Positions 42,428 to 51,326 of a stretch of DNA of 64,000 nucleotides are shown here, in pieces. Source of the DNA: an uncultured Eubacteriales bacterium (lineage in GTDB: Bacteria; Bacillota; Clostridia; Christensenellales; CAG-917); contig URAF01000006.1 of NCBI GenBank assembly GCA_900545885.1, positions 1 to 64,000 of the forward strand. Reading direction: 5' to 3'. The position numbers and the translations under genes were made by a program. A model generated the notes under the pieces. It searched no databases, had not been told where the DNA came from, and saw only the letters and a program-made list of their open reading frames with translations. The stretch's first letter is position 1; each line of letters opens with the position of its first letter.

Positions 42428-42955
42428 TTATTGCTGTGCGGGACGCGCGGGAAGGTCGATATCCGTCGGCGCGGAAAATTCGAACGACGCCGTGGAAAAG
42501 TCTTTTGCTTCCGATTGCGCTTTGTCGTCAACGATTGTTATCTTGATATTGTAAACGCCGTTGTCGTTGGGATAATAAGAAACATAATTGCCGTTTTCCA
42601 CCAAATTTCCGTCGGGGGCAACAAGACGAATGTTTTCGGGGTCGCCTTTGTCGGGGTCGACTTTGACTGTCAACACGGTTTTGCCGTCTACGTTTTCGGC
42701 ATAGTAGTCACCGTAGCACCATGTAACCTGATAATCGTCGGGCTGGAAGGCTTCGGGAACAACCATATCCATCTGCCACGTGCCGCCTGCGGTAAAATAA
42801 AGGGAGCCTTTTCCGATTCCGATCCATATGGACGCCTTGGATTGCATAATAACGCTCTCGGGCGGTACGGAAGTGTCCTTGTTGCAGGCTGTAAAAGCAA
42901 AAAGCGAAATTGCGGTCAAACAGACCAAAACCAAAATAAGCGCTTTCTTTCTCAT
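42428..42955 (-). CDS. Lipoprotein (operon gene 1)
   Basis: This 175-residue protein has a signal peptide ending FTAC (lipidated Cys24). The mature part is beta-rich and Ig-like in feel: WIGIGKGSLYFTAGGTWQMD, VTWCYGDYYAENVDGKTV and NGVYNIKITIVDD. It is the first gene of a three-gene minus-strand operon with the two large membrane proteins, 83 bases upstream of the second gene. It probably sits on the outer membrane face next to their outer domains (inference). Not assigned to a family. Confidence 0.78.
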   Translation of the reverse strand: MRKKALILVLVCLTAISLFAFTACNKDTSVPPESVIMQSKASIWIGIGKGSLYFTAGGTWQMDMVVPEAFQPDDYQVTWCYGDYYAENVDGKTVLTVKVDPDKGDPENIRLVAPDGNLVENGNYVSYYPNDNGVYNIKITIVDDKAQSEAKDFSTASFEFSAPTDIDLPARPAQQ

Positions 42956-43001
42956 ATACCCTTTCCCCCCAAATCTGAAATAGCATAGATTTGACTTTTA
43001 T

Positions 43002-43030
43002 ATATTATCATAATAATATACTTTTATCAA
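43002..43030 (-). promoter_or_regulatory. Promoter of the lipoprotein/membrane-protein operon
   Basis: The minus strand reads TTGATA, a 17-base spacer, then TAATAT inside a very AT-rich tract, about 47 bases before the lipoprotein start. Confidence 0.5.
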
Positions 43031-43364
43031 GTCGGAATTTATATCATTCACCTTAATTTAATGTTCAACATTATACTGAAATCCTCATATCTTGCTGACG
43101 CGGCAAAGGTATTTTAAGCAAAATATTTTTTTTCACACCGATATGCGGTTTTAAGATGGTCTATCGAGATGATGTCATCCGTGTCTTTTTTATTCTACAA
43201 CTGTATCTACTTCTCAAAATCCTGCATTTTATGTTCAAAAATCGCACATTTATCGCGCGATTGTGATATAATTAGCGAGTAGTAAACACGTTTAACCAAA
43301 TTTTGCGCAAGTCCGATTTTTCCCGCCGCTCACGCCTTTACGCGATCCTCGGAAAAATATTGTA

Positions 43365-43393
43365 TTGACGAGTGCAAAGTCGAGTGTTAAGAT
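43365..43393 (+). promoter_or_regulatory. Promoter of gdhA
   Basis: TTGACG, a 17-base spacer, then TAAGAT, 38 bases before the gdhA ATG. Confidence 0.6.
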
Positions 43394-43431
43394 AATAGTA
43401 AACTTGTAAATCTTATTCTGCGAGGTATTTT

Positions 43432-44778
<1,347 letters not shown>

Positions 44779-44810
44779 TTTAATTATTCAGCGTTTTCTA
44801 TAATATGAAC

Positions 44811-44839
44811 AAAAGCCGCACATTCGTTGTGCGGCTTTT
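44811..44839 (+). terminator. Terminator of gdhA
   Basis: A perfect 12-bp stem (AAAAGCCGCACA and TGTGCGGCTTTT) with a TTCGT loop. Both ends are A/T runs, so it can act in both directions and may also serve purF. Confidence 0.88.
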
Positions 44840-45001
44840 GCTTTGTCGTTGATTGTCTTTTTTTAGCTGTTTTTTAACGCCGTTTATCCGCCCGCTTATT
44901 TGTGTGATTTTTTGCGGGTTCCGAGAAAATCTCTTCCCTGTCGAAATATTATTTTCTGTTTGCGTTTTGAACGGATTTTGTCGATTTCACCGCGTTAGAT
45001 A

Positions 45002-46432
45002 TCAGTTTTCCAGCGCGTTGCCGACTGACAGCACTTCGTTATCGTTAATCTCCATCGGATATTCGCCGTCGAAACAAGCCGTGCAGTAGGGACCTCCACC
45101 ACAGCTTTTCACCATGCATTCGAGAGGAATGTAATGCAGGCTGTCCGCACCGATTTCCTTGCAGATTTCTTCTTCGGTCTTATACGCGCCGATAAGCTGT
45201 TCTCTCGTCTGCATGTCCACGCCGAAGAAACAGGGATATTTGACGGGAGGAGAACCGACCAGCATATGCACTTCCGTTGCTCCGCTTGCGCGCAAAAGGT
45301 TGATTATTTTTCTGGATGTCGTTCCGCGAACGATGCTGTCGTCAATGAGGATAAGCCGTTTGCCTTTGATGTTGCTGCGGAAAGCGTTGAGTTTTATTTT
45401 GACCGCGCTTTCACGCATGGATTGGCTGGGCTGAATAAACGTTCTGCCGATGTAGCGGTTCTTCGTGAGTGCGTCAACCATGGGAAGTCCGCTGACGTCC
45501 GCATACCCTCTTGCGCATACCGTCGCACTGTCGGGAACGCCTGCAACTATGTCCGCGTCGATTTTGTAGAGTTTGGCAAGTTCCTTGCCGCAGTTGTAAC
45601 GCGCTTCGTACACGCTGACGTTGTCGATTACGGAGTCGCTTCTTGCAAGATAAACGTATTCGAAAATGCAGGGGTGCGAATCGGGAACCATGATTTTCTG
45701 CGATTTGATTTTGCCGTCGGGGGTGACCGTTATCATTTCGCCGGGTTCGACGTCGCGCACAAACTCCGCGTCAACCGCGTCGAGGGCGCAGGATTCGCTT
45801 GCAAACAACACCGCTCCGTCCTTTTTGCCCATAACAAGGGGTTTGAGTCCGTAACGGTCGCGCACCGCGATGAGTTTGTTGTCCGCCATACACACTATCG
45901 CAAACGCGCCGACAAAGTCCATGCACGCTTTCTGCACGCCGTTTTCCACACTGGACGTGGTGTAGTAGTTGATGAGTGCGGCAACAACTTCGCTGTCGAC
46001 AGACGACTGGAAAATGTGTCCGCGGTCGATGAGCCAGTTCTTTATTGCGGCGGCGTTGACGATGTTACCGTTGTGAGCTATCGCCATTCTGCCGTATCTG
46101 CCGTAAAATACGACGGGTTGCGCGTTGACGACGTTGCTGGAACCGCACGTCGAATATCTGACGTGTCCGATTGCGATGTCCGAATCGGGAAGCAACGAAA
46201 GTTCTTCTTCGGAAAAGACTTCGTTGACAAGTCCCATATTCTTGTAATACGCGATTTTCCTGTCGGGCATATTGACGGCTATACCCGCGCTTTCCTGCCC
46301 TCTGTGTTGAAGAGCGAAAAGTCCGTAGTAAACCTCACGGGCAAGCGGTGCTTTTTCCTTCTGCACCACGCCGAATATGCCGCATTCTTCGTGAACGCCG
46401 AATTCTCTCGGGCTGATTGTAATGCTTTTCAT
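45002..46432 (-). CDS. purF: Amidophosphoribosyltransferase (glutamine PRPP amidotransferase)
   Basis: PurF catalyses the first committed step of purine synthesis. The 476-residue precursor has a 16-residue propeptide before the catalytic Cys17 (EECGIFGVVQ), so the mature enzyme starts there after self-cleavage. The PRPP motif is LILIDDSIVRGTTSRK. Cysteines in YPCFFGVD and GPYCTACFDGEYP match the [4Fe-4S] ligands of the oxygen-sensitive Bacillus-type enzyme. It lies 13 bases downstream of purC in the same operon. Confidence 0.95.
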   Translation of the reverse strand: MKSITISPREFGVHEECGIFGVVQKEKAPLAREVYYGLFALQHRGQESAGIAVNMPDRKIAYYKNMGLVNEVFSEEELSLLPDSDIAIGHVRYSTCGSSNVVNAQPVVFYGRYGRMAIAHNGNIVNAAAIKNWLIDRGHIFQSSVDSEVVAALINYYTTSSVENGVQKACMDFVGAFAIVCMADNKLIAVRDRYGLKPLVMGKKDGAVLFASESCALDAVDAEFVRDVEPGEMITVTPDGKIKSQKIMVPDSHPCIFEYVYLARSDSVIDNVSVYEARYNCGKELAKLYKIDADIVAGVPDSATVCARGYADVSGLPMVDALTKNRYIGRTFIQPSQSMRESAVKIKLNAFRSNIKGKRLILIDDSIVRGTTSRKIINLLRASGATEVHMLVGSPPVKYPCFFGVDMQTREQLIGAYKTEEEICKEIGADSLHYIPLECMVKSCGGGPYCTACFDGEYPMEINDNEVLSVGNALEN

Positions 46433-46445
46433 AACTCTCCTGAGA

Positions 46446-47168
46446 TTATTTGCCCATTACGCGTTTGATGATTTCCTGATACGCGTCTTCGACGCCGCCG
46501 AGGTCGCGACGGAAACGGTCTTTGTCGAGGCTGACGTGTTTTGTGGTGTCCCAAGTGCCCGCTTCCCAGAAACGGCAGGTGTCGGGAGAAATTTCGTCCG
46601 CTAGCACAATCTGACCGTGGAATCTGCCGAATTCGAGTTTGAAGTCGATGAGGTCGATGTTGAGTTCCTTGAAGAATGCTTTCATCGCGTCGTTGACGGC
46701 AAACGCCATTCTGGTGATTTCGTCGATTTCGTCTTTGGTCGCAAGACGGAGCGCAAGTGCGTGATAGGTGTTGATAAGCGGGTCGCCGAGTTCGTCGTTC
46801 TTATAGGAGAACTCGATTGTGGGAATTGCAAGCTCGGTGCCTTCCGCCACGCCGTAACGCTTGGAGAAACTGCCTGCGGCAACGTTTCTTACGATGACTT
46901 CGAGGGGAACAATCTGAACTCTCTTGACGACGGTATCTCTGTCGGAAAGCTGTTCGACAAAGTGTGTGGGAACGCCCTTTTTCTCCAACATTTCCATCAT
47001 CATATTGCTCATTTTGTTGTTGATGACGCCCTTGCCCGCTATCGTGCCTTTTTTGAGTCCGTTGAACGCGGTTGCGTCGTCTTTATAGGAAACGATGACG
47101 TAATCGGGATTGTCGGTGGCGAACACCTTCTTCGCTTTGCCTTCGTAAATTTGTTCGAGCTTTTGCAT
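46446..47168 (-). CDS. purC: Phosphoribosylaminoimidazole-succinocarboxamide synthase
   Basis: PurC joins aspartate to CAIR to make SAICAR. The 240-residue protein opens KLEQIYEGKAKKVFATD and has VPLEVIVRNVAAGSFSKRYG and LIDFKLEFGRFHGQIVLADE, all hallmarks of the short bacterial enzyme. ATG 47168 is preceded by TCGGAGGTCT. A terminator-like hairpin with a T run stands directly upstream of this ribosome binding site, suggesting attenuation of the purC-purF operon. Confidence 0.95.
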   Translation of the reverse strand: MQKLEQIYEGKAKKVFATDNPDYVIVSYKDDATAFNGLKKGTIAGKGVINNKMSNMMMEMLEKKGVPTHFVEQLSDRDTVVKRVQIVPLEVIVRNVAAGSFSKRYGVAEGTELAIPTIEFSYKNDELGDPLINTYHALALRLATKDEIDEITRMAFAVNDAMKAFFKELNIDLIDFKLEFGRFHGQIVLADEISPDTCRFWEAGTWDTTKHVSLDKDRFRRDLGGVEDAYQEIIKRVMGK

Positions 47169-47183
47169 ATAGACCTCCGATAC

Positions 47184-47217
47184 AAAAAAATTAAAGCACG
47201 GCTAAAAGCCGCGCTTT
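47184..47217 (-). terminator. Terminator-like hairpin in the purC leader (candidate attenuator)
   Basis: The minus strand reads AAAGCGCGGC-TTTTA-GCCGTGCTTT (one mismatch) followed by AATTTTTTT, and ends 4 bases before the purC ribosome binding site. It lies between the likely promoter (near 47340) and purC, so it would have to be bypassed for expression. Confidence 0.65.
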
Positions 47218-47222
47218 TGTCT

Positions 47223-47327
47223 TCATAAGTTTACACAGGGGCGCACCTTGGCGAAATGCGCGGAACAAGACTGTCCGCAACTGCGCTCACCGCAAAGTCC
47301 GAAATGTTTGTACCCTGCATTTTTCAT
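47223..47327 (-). CDS. Possible short leader ORF, 34 residues, cysteine-rich
   Basis: An ATG at 47327 opens 34 codons with four cysteines (LCGERSCGQSC in the middle), ending just 6 bases before the attenuator-like stem. There is no ribosome binding site, and the predicted transcription start is within about 3 bases of the ATG, so it would be essentially leaderless. It may be a leader peptide or chance. Confidence 0.25.
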   Translation of the reverse strand: MKNAGYKHFGLCGERSCGQSCSAHFAKVRPCVNL

Positions 47328-47335
47328 ACGCACAT

Positions 47336-47344
47336 ATTATCACA
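47336..47344 (-). promoter_or_regulatory. Extended -10 promoter for purC-purF
   Basis: The minus strand reads TGTGATAAT, an extended -10 (TGn then GATAAT), with TTTGCT 16 bases upstream as a weak -35. It implies a leader of about 160 bases before purC. Confidence 0.5.
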
Positions 47345-47471
47345 CCGCCGCGCGCAAAGCAAACGAATTGCACCCCATGAATAAACATTTTTCAAAATTC
47401 TCCGCCGCGCCGACTTCCCGTTTGTTACACATCGGCTTGCCGTTTGTTACCCGCCGACTTCCCGCCGACCG

Positions 47472-47496
47472 AAAAAAGCCCCCGACAAAGTCGGGG
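47472..47496 (-). terminator. Terminator after the GtrA-like gene
   Basis: CCCCGAC and GTCGGGG arms around AAA, with TTTTTT following on the minus strand. Confidence 0.85.
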
Positions 47497-47585
47497 ACGT
47501 TTGGTTTTGTTTGCTCTTCGTATTTGATTTTTGCAATGCGTTTTGTCTTTTTGCGTTTTGTTTATCGGTTGCCTTTTGACTGCGT

Positions 47586-48332
47586 TCAGTTCTTCTTGTC
47601 GAGTTCGGCAAGTTTTTTGAGCATTGCCTTGTCGTCCATTGCGGAAATATCTTCGCCCGCACGCATGAGTTCGAGCAGTCCGTTTGCGTTGACAGCGGGT
47701 TTTTCAATGCCGATTTCGCCGAATTCGCCGACCGTTCCGACGTCGTATTTCGCAAGCGCACTGTCTTCTTCCTTACGGTATATGACGAATTTCTGCCAGC
47801 AGAATTCCAGAACGCCGTTGAGCAACATGGAACAGACTTCCACGGCAAGGGTTATGCCCTGATGTGCGGCAAGATAAGCCGCAACCGAAACGCCTGCGCT
47901 TGCCGCCGCGCCCGCCGCCAGGTATCCGGGCATATAGCCGTTGAACCACAGTTTGAACGGGAAAAACGGAACATAGAACAAGAACGCGAGGAACATTGCT
48001 CTGCTTACGTTGCCTGCGGATTTGAACGTGAATTTTCTGTTGACGGTGAAGTTCCAAAGAATGGAAAGCGTCAACGAAATCAAAGTGCTGACGAAGTTGA
48101 GCAGCGGAACGTCCGTGATAAACTTGATGTGTATTTCGGGGTTTATCGGCAAGATGTTGATGAAAATCGTGAATGTTATGAACTCGACGAGTCCCGCGCT
48201 TGCCGTAAACAAAGCGTATTTGATGGCTTGAACAAGTGTTTTTCTCTTTTGTTTTTTCTGTTCTTTTTCTTCTTCGCGCGCCATTTGTTCCAAGGCGATT
48301 TGCGGGTCGAAATATCCTTTTTCCGTACTCAT
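47586..48332 (-). CDS. GtrA-like family membrane protein
   Basis: This 248-residue protein has a charged N-terminal region (EEEKEQKKQKRK), four likely membrane helices (about 38-60, 75-95, 110-130 and 140-165) and the family signature SILWNFTVNRKFTF. The C-terminal ~70 residues are cytoplasmic and acidic. GtrA proteins are small flippase-like partners in polysaccharide or teichoic-acid glycosylation. No glycosyltransferase gene is adjacent here. ATG 48332 follows AAGGAGGAG. Confidence 0.82.
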   Translation of the reverse strand: MSTEKGYFDPQIALEQMAREEEKEQKKQKRKTLVQAIKYALFTASAGLVEFITFTIFINILPINPEIHIKFITDVPLLNFVSTLISLTLSILWNFTVNRKFTFKSAGNVSRAMFLAFLFYVPFFPFKLWFNGYMPGYLAAGAAASAGVSVAAYLAAHQGITLAVEVCSMLLNGVLEFCWQKFVIYRKEEDSALAKYDVGTVGEFGEIGIEKPAVNANGLLELMRAGEDISAMDDKAMLKKLAELDKKN

Positions 48333-48403
48333 AACTCCTCCTTAACACGGATATTATACCACGGCTATAAACATATTCAAGAAAAAATTTCGACTGCGCA
48401 CCG

Positions 48404-48447
48404 TTATTCTCCGCATTATTCTCCGCATTATTCTCCGCATTTTCTCC
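48404..48447 (+). repeat. Short tandem repeat, 12-base unit
   Basis: The unit ATTATTCTCCGC occurs twice in full (48415-48426 and 48427-48438), preceded by an 11-base partial copy and followed by ATTTTCTCC. It lies between the divergent GtrA-like and gerA genes. Confidence 0.8.
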
Positions 48448-48523
48448 TCCGCACGTTCGCTCTCAACCCGCCGACACACCGCACGAACGTATATAAACCG
48501 CGGCGCGGGGCAACAATCAATCG

Positions 48524-49993
48524 ATGAAAACTTCCGAACTCATTGCAAAAATCAAATCCGATTTTCACGAAACAGGCGACCTGTTGATAAGACAAATCAC
48601 CATAAACGACGTTGGCTGTTGTTTCGTTTATCTCGACACGCTCTCGGACAAACTGCTCCTCGAACAGGACGTAATCACCCCCGTGTGCGAATGCGAAGAA
48701 CTGTTTGACGGCACAGAACGCACCGCCGACGAACTCCGCGAAATTCTGCTTGCCGTAACGGGATTCGGACAGGATATAGTCCCCCTCGGATACGGTGAAG
48801 CTGTCGCGAAAATAGCAGAGGGCGACGTCGGCTTTTTCCTCGACGGACAGGACGGGTTCTGTATGTTTTCCTTGCGCAAGTTCGACAAACGCGCAATCGC
48901 GGAACCCCCGACGTCCACCGTTCTCAAAGGTCCCCGCGAAGGTTTTATCGAAGAAATAAAAACAAACACGGCCCTTATCCGCCGCCGCATAAAATCGCCC
49001 GACCTCGTCTTTGAAAATCTGACCGTCGGAAGATACTCTTCCACCCCGGTGTCCATTGCGTACGTTTGTTCAGTTGCCGACCCCGAAACGGTAAAACAGG
49101 TGCGCGAACGGCTGGAACAAATCGACATCGACGGTATAATCGACAGCGCGTATGTCGCGGGGTTTCTCGAAGAGCGCAGGCACTCCCTTTTCAAACAGAT
49201 AGGCAACTCCGAAAAACCCGACGTAATCGCCGCCAAACTTCTCGAAGGGCGCATTGCCGTCATCGTGGACGGGTCGCCGCTCGTGCTCACTCTGCCTTTC
49301 GTTCTGCTCGAAGATTTGCAGGACGGATACGACTACTATTCGGGCGACTGGCGGGCTACTTTTGCAAGAATTTTCCGACTTTTAGGCGCCGCTCTCACCG
49401 TTCTGCTTCCCGCGGCGTACGTCGCGCTGCAAAGCTATCACTACCACCTGTTGCCCATAAAATTCCTGGTCACGCTCGTAAGCGCGACAAGCGCAATCCC
49501 GTTTCCGCCCGCCGTGGAAATGCTTTTCGTTTTGCTGCTTTTCGAAATCCTGAACGAGGCGTCGATACGTATGCCGCGATATCTCGGCGTTTCTCTCTCA
49601 ATCGTCGGCGCAATCGTCCTCGGCGATACCGCAGTCAAAGCGGGACTCATTTCTTCGCCCGCCGTCCTCGTCGTCGCGCTGTCGTCAATCGGCGTTTTCT
49701 GTATCCCCGACCAAGTCGGAACGCTGTCCATTCTGCGTATAGTCTTTCTGCTTGCAAGCGCCGTTCTCGGTCTGTTCGGAATAATGGTTCTGCTCGTTCT
49801 GCTTGCGTCCTATCTGTCCACGCTGACGGGCTACGGAACACCCTATCTCGCGCCTTACGCACCGCGCATTTTCCCCGACCTCAAAGACGGAATTATGAAA
49901 GCCGAAATCTCCGAAATGGACTCCCGTCCTTGCTCTCTGCCTTATACGCAGAACCGCACAAGATTGCAAAAGGAGCACTTGAACGATGAATAG
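48524..49993 (+). CDS. gerAA: Spore germinant receptor subunit A (GerA family)
   Basis: GerA-type receptors in the spore inner membrane sense small-molecule germinants. This 489-residue subunit has a soluble N-terminal domain (about 1-265) with DLVFENLTVGRYSSTPVSIA and then the membrane half, with helices from about 285 to 440. Family motifs are LPFVLLEDLQDGYDYYSGDW, LLPIKFLVTLVSATSAIPFP, EMLFVLLLFEILNEASIRMP and SIVGAIVLGDTAVKAGLISS. The start ATG 48524 has no clear ribosome binding site. It overlaps the B-subunit gene by 8 bases. The germinant cannot be predicted. Confidence 0.92.
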   Translation: MKTSELIAKIKSDFHETGDLLIRQITINDVGCCFVYLDTLSDKLLLEQDVITPVCECEELFDGTERTADELREILLAVTGFGQDIVPLGYGEAVAKIAEGDVGFFLDGQDGFCMFSLRKFDKRAIAEPPTSTVLKGPREGFIEEIKTNTALIRRRIKSPDLVFENLTVGRYSSTPVSIAYVCSVADPETVKQVRERLEQIDIDGIIDSAYVAGFLEERRHSLFKQIGNSEKPDVIAAKLLEGRIAVIVDGSPLVLTLPFVLLEDLQDGYDYYSGDWRATFARIFRLLGAALTVLLPAAYVALQSYHYHLLPIKFLVTLVSATSAIPFPPAVEMLFVLLLFEILNEASIRMPRYLGVSLSIVGAIVLGDTAVKAGLISSPAVLVVALSSIGVFCIPDQVGTLSILRIVFLLASAVLGLFGIMVLLVLLASYLSTLTGYGTPYLAPYAPRIFPDLKDGIMKAEISEMDSRPCSLPYTQNRTRLQKEHLNDE

Positions 49994-51326
49994 CGCAGCA
50001 AAAACTCTCGGTTCGGTCAAAAGCATAACTTCGACACAAGCAAATCCGACAGTCGGAAACAAGCGCGGATTTCTCGACGACAACACCGTATGGAACTCGC
50101 AGGCAGGCAGCCTGATTTTCTGCTGCGGTATAGTTTTCAAGGTATCGTCGCTTCCGGGGTTGGTTGCACAAACGCTCGGAAGTTCCACACTTTGGCTGTA
50201 CATTTTAATGTCGTGCATAGACCTTGTTTGTCTGACTGCGACATACCTTTTCGCAAGAAGCGGCGCGGACGGATTTCTTTCTGCACGCAAAAGATTGCCG
50301 TACAGAATGCTCAACGGGCTTATGTCCCTTTATCTGCTGACGAAAGGATTTTTCTACTTCGTCTACACGGTCATTTTCCTGACGATAGACCTGTTCGTCG
50401 GCGTTGCGCCTTACGTCATTATTCTGGTGCTTGCCGTGCCCGTTGTGTACACGGGCGTAAAAGGCATACGCGCGCTTGCCCGCTCGTCGGAACTCTTCGC
50501 CGTCGTTCTGTTCCTGATTATGATTGTCAATCTCGCGTTCCTGAACGCCGACACCGACTTCGGCAGAAACCTGCCCGTGTTTGCCGTGTCACCATCCGAT
50601 TTCTTCAAAGAAGGATTGCGTTACAGTCTGTGGCTCGGCGACCTGTTCCCCTTGCTGTTCATCAAACTGCGCAACAAAAAACTCCCCTTCTTCGGCATAG
50701 GTGCAGGCGTATCGTATATTCTCGTTCTCGTTGTCGCAATGCTTGCCGTCGCCATGTACGGCAACGCACTCCCGTACGTGTACAATATGCTCATTAGGAT
50801 TGCGGGTTTCAACCAACTGTCAATGGAAATAGGAAGATTGGAATGGGCGGCTCTTTTCGTCGTCATAATAATGGCGATTTGCGGGCTTTCCCTGCTCTTC
50901 TGGGGCAGCGCGGAAAGCTGTCGCCGTGCCGTCGGAACACCTGTGCCCGCCCGAATACTGTTCACGTTGCTGATAACCGTTCTCCCGCTTGCGCTCCCGA
51001 CCTTACAGGACGTCGTAACGTTTTCCACAACGGACTTCGGATACGCGATGTTTGCGTTTGCGCTGTTTTTCGCATTTGCCTACGGCGTCGCCGCAATCTA
51101 CGCAAAACGCAAAATGCCAAAAACTCCCTTGTCCTCCGACATTCCTTTATCGGGAACTTCGTCCTGCGGCAACACGACTGCCGACGACAAGCAAACCGAC
51201 GCACTGCAAAACGAGCAATCTGCGGGTTTGTCGGGCAACGTGTCCGACGACGGAATATCGGCAAGTAAGTCGTCTGCGGGCGAAAATGCGGCAAACATAA
51301 CTTCGGGAGGTGAAAACAATGACTGA
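49986..51326 (+). CDS. gerAB: Spore germinant receptor subunit B (GerAB/endospore permease family)
   Basis: This 446-residue protein of the APC-like spore germination permease family has about ten membrane helices between residues 40 and 370. Motifs include LYLLTKGFFYFVYTVIFLTI, YSLWLGDLFPLLFIK and the GerAB marker QLSMEIGRLEWAALFVVII. This subunit binds the germinant in better-known receptors. The C-terminal ~65 residues are a long, hydrophilic, Ser/Gly/Asn-rich tail not usual in GerAB. It overlaps both neighbours by 8 bases (GerA upstream, GerC downstream). Confidence 0.9.
   Translation: MNSAAKTLGSVKSITSTQANPTVGNKRGFLDDNTVWNSQAGSLIFCCGIVFKVSSLPGLVAQTLGSSTLWLYILMSCIDLVCLTATYLFARSGADGFLSARKRLPYRMLNGLMSLYLLTKGFFYFVYTVIFLTIDLFVGVAPYVIILVLAVPVVYTGVKGIRALARSSELFAVVLFLIMIVNLAFLNADTDFGRNLPVFAVSPSDFFKEGLRYSLWLGDLFPLLFIKLRNKKLPFFGIGAGVSYILVLVVAMLAVAMYGNALPYVYNMLIRIAGFNQLSMEIGRLEWAALFVVIIMAICGLSLLFWGSAESCRRAVGTPVPARILFTLLITVLPLALPTLQDVVTFSTTDFGYAMFAFALFFAFAYGVAAIYAKRKMPKTPLSSDIPLSGTSSCGNTTADDKQTDALQNEQSAGLSGNVSDDGISASKSSAGENAANITSGGENND

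Larger units (their letters stand above)
42956..43431. other. AT-rich divergent intergenic region
   Basis: This 476-base stretch separates the membrane-protein operon from gdhA. It holds the minus-strand promoter at 43002-43030, an isolated TATAAT at 43267-43272 with no good -35, and the gdhA promoter at 43365-43393. A short inverted repeat GATGATGTCATC lies at 43171-43182. No gene is evident. Confidence 0.55.
47218..47585. other. Leader and intergenic region upstream of purC
   Basis: This 368-base stretch holds the attenuator-side leader, a possible 34-codon ORF (47223-47327), an extended -10 promoter (47336-47344) and, further right, the terminator of the GtrA-like gene (47472-47496). A near-direct repeat, CGCCGACTTCCCG(T/C), occurs near 47411 and 47454. 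No consensus purine riboswitch was recognised. Confidence 0.5.

Noticed and set aside
47223..47345. Guanine/adenine riboswitch upstream of purC
   Set aside because: The conserved core and loop bases of the purine aptamer are not present; only a generic multi-hairpin fold and a terminator can be argued.
48404..48447. CRISPR array at the tandem repeat before gerA
   Set aside because: The copies are directly adjacent 12-base units with no unique spacers.
48470..48523. Forespore sigma-G promoter for the germinant receptor operon
   Set aside because: A GTATA block occurs, but the downstream CAACAAT is too far from the CATNNTA consensus to assert.
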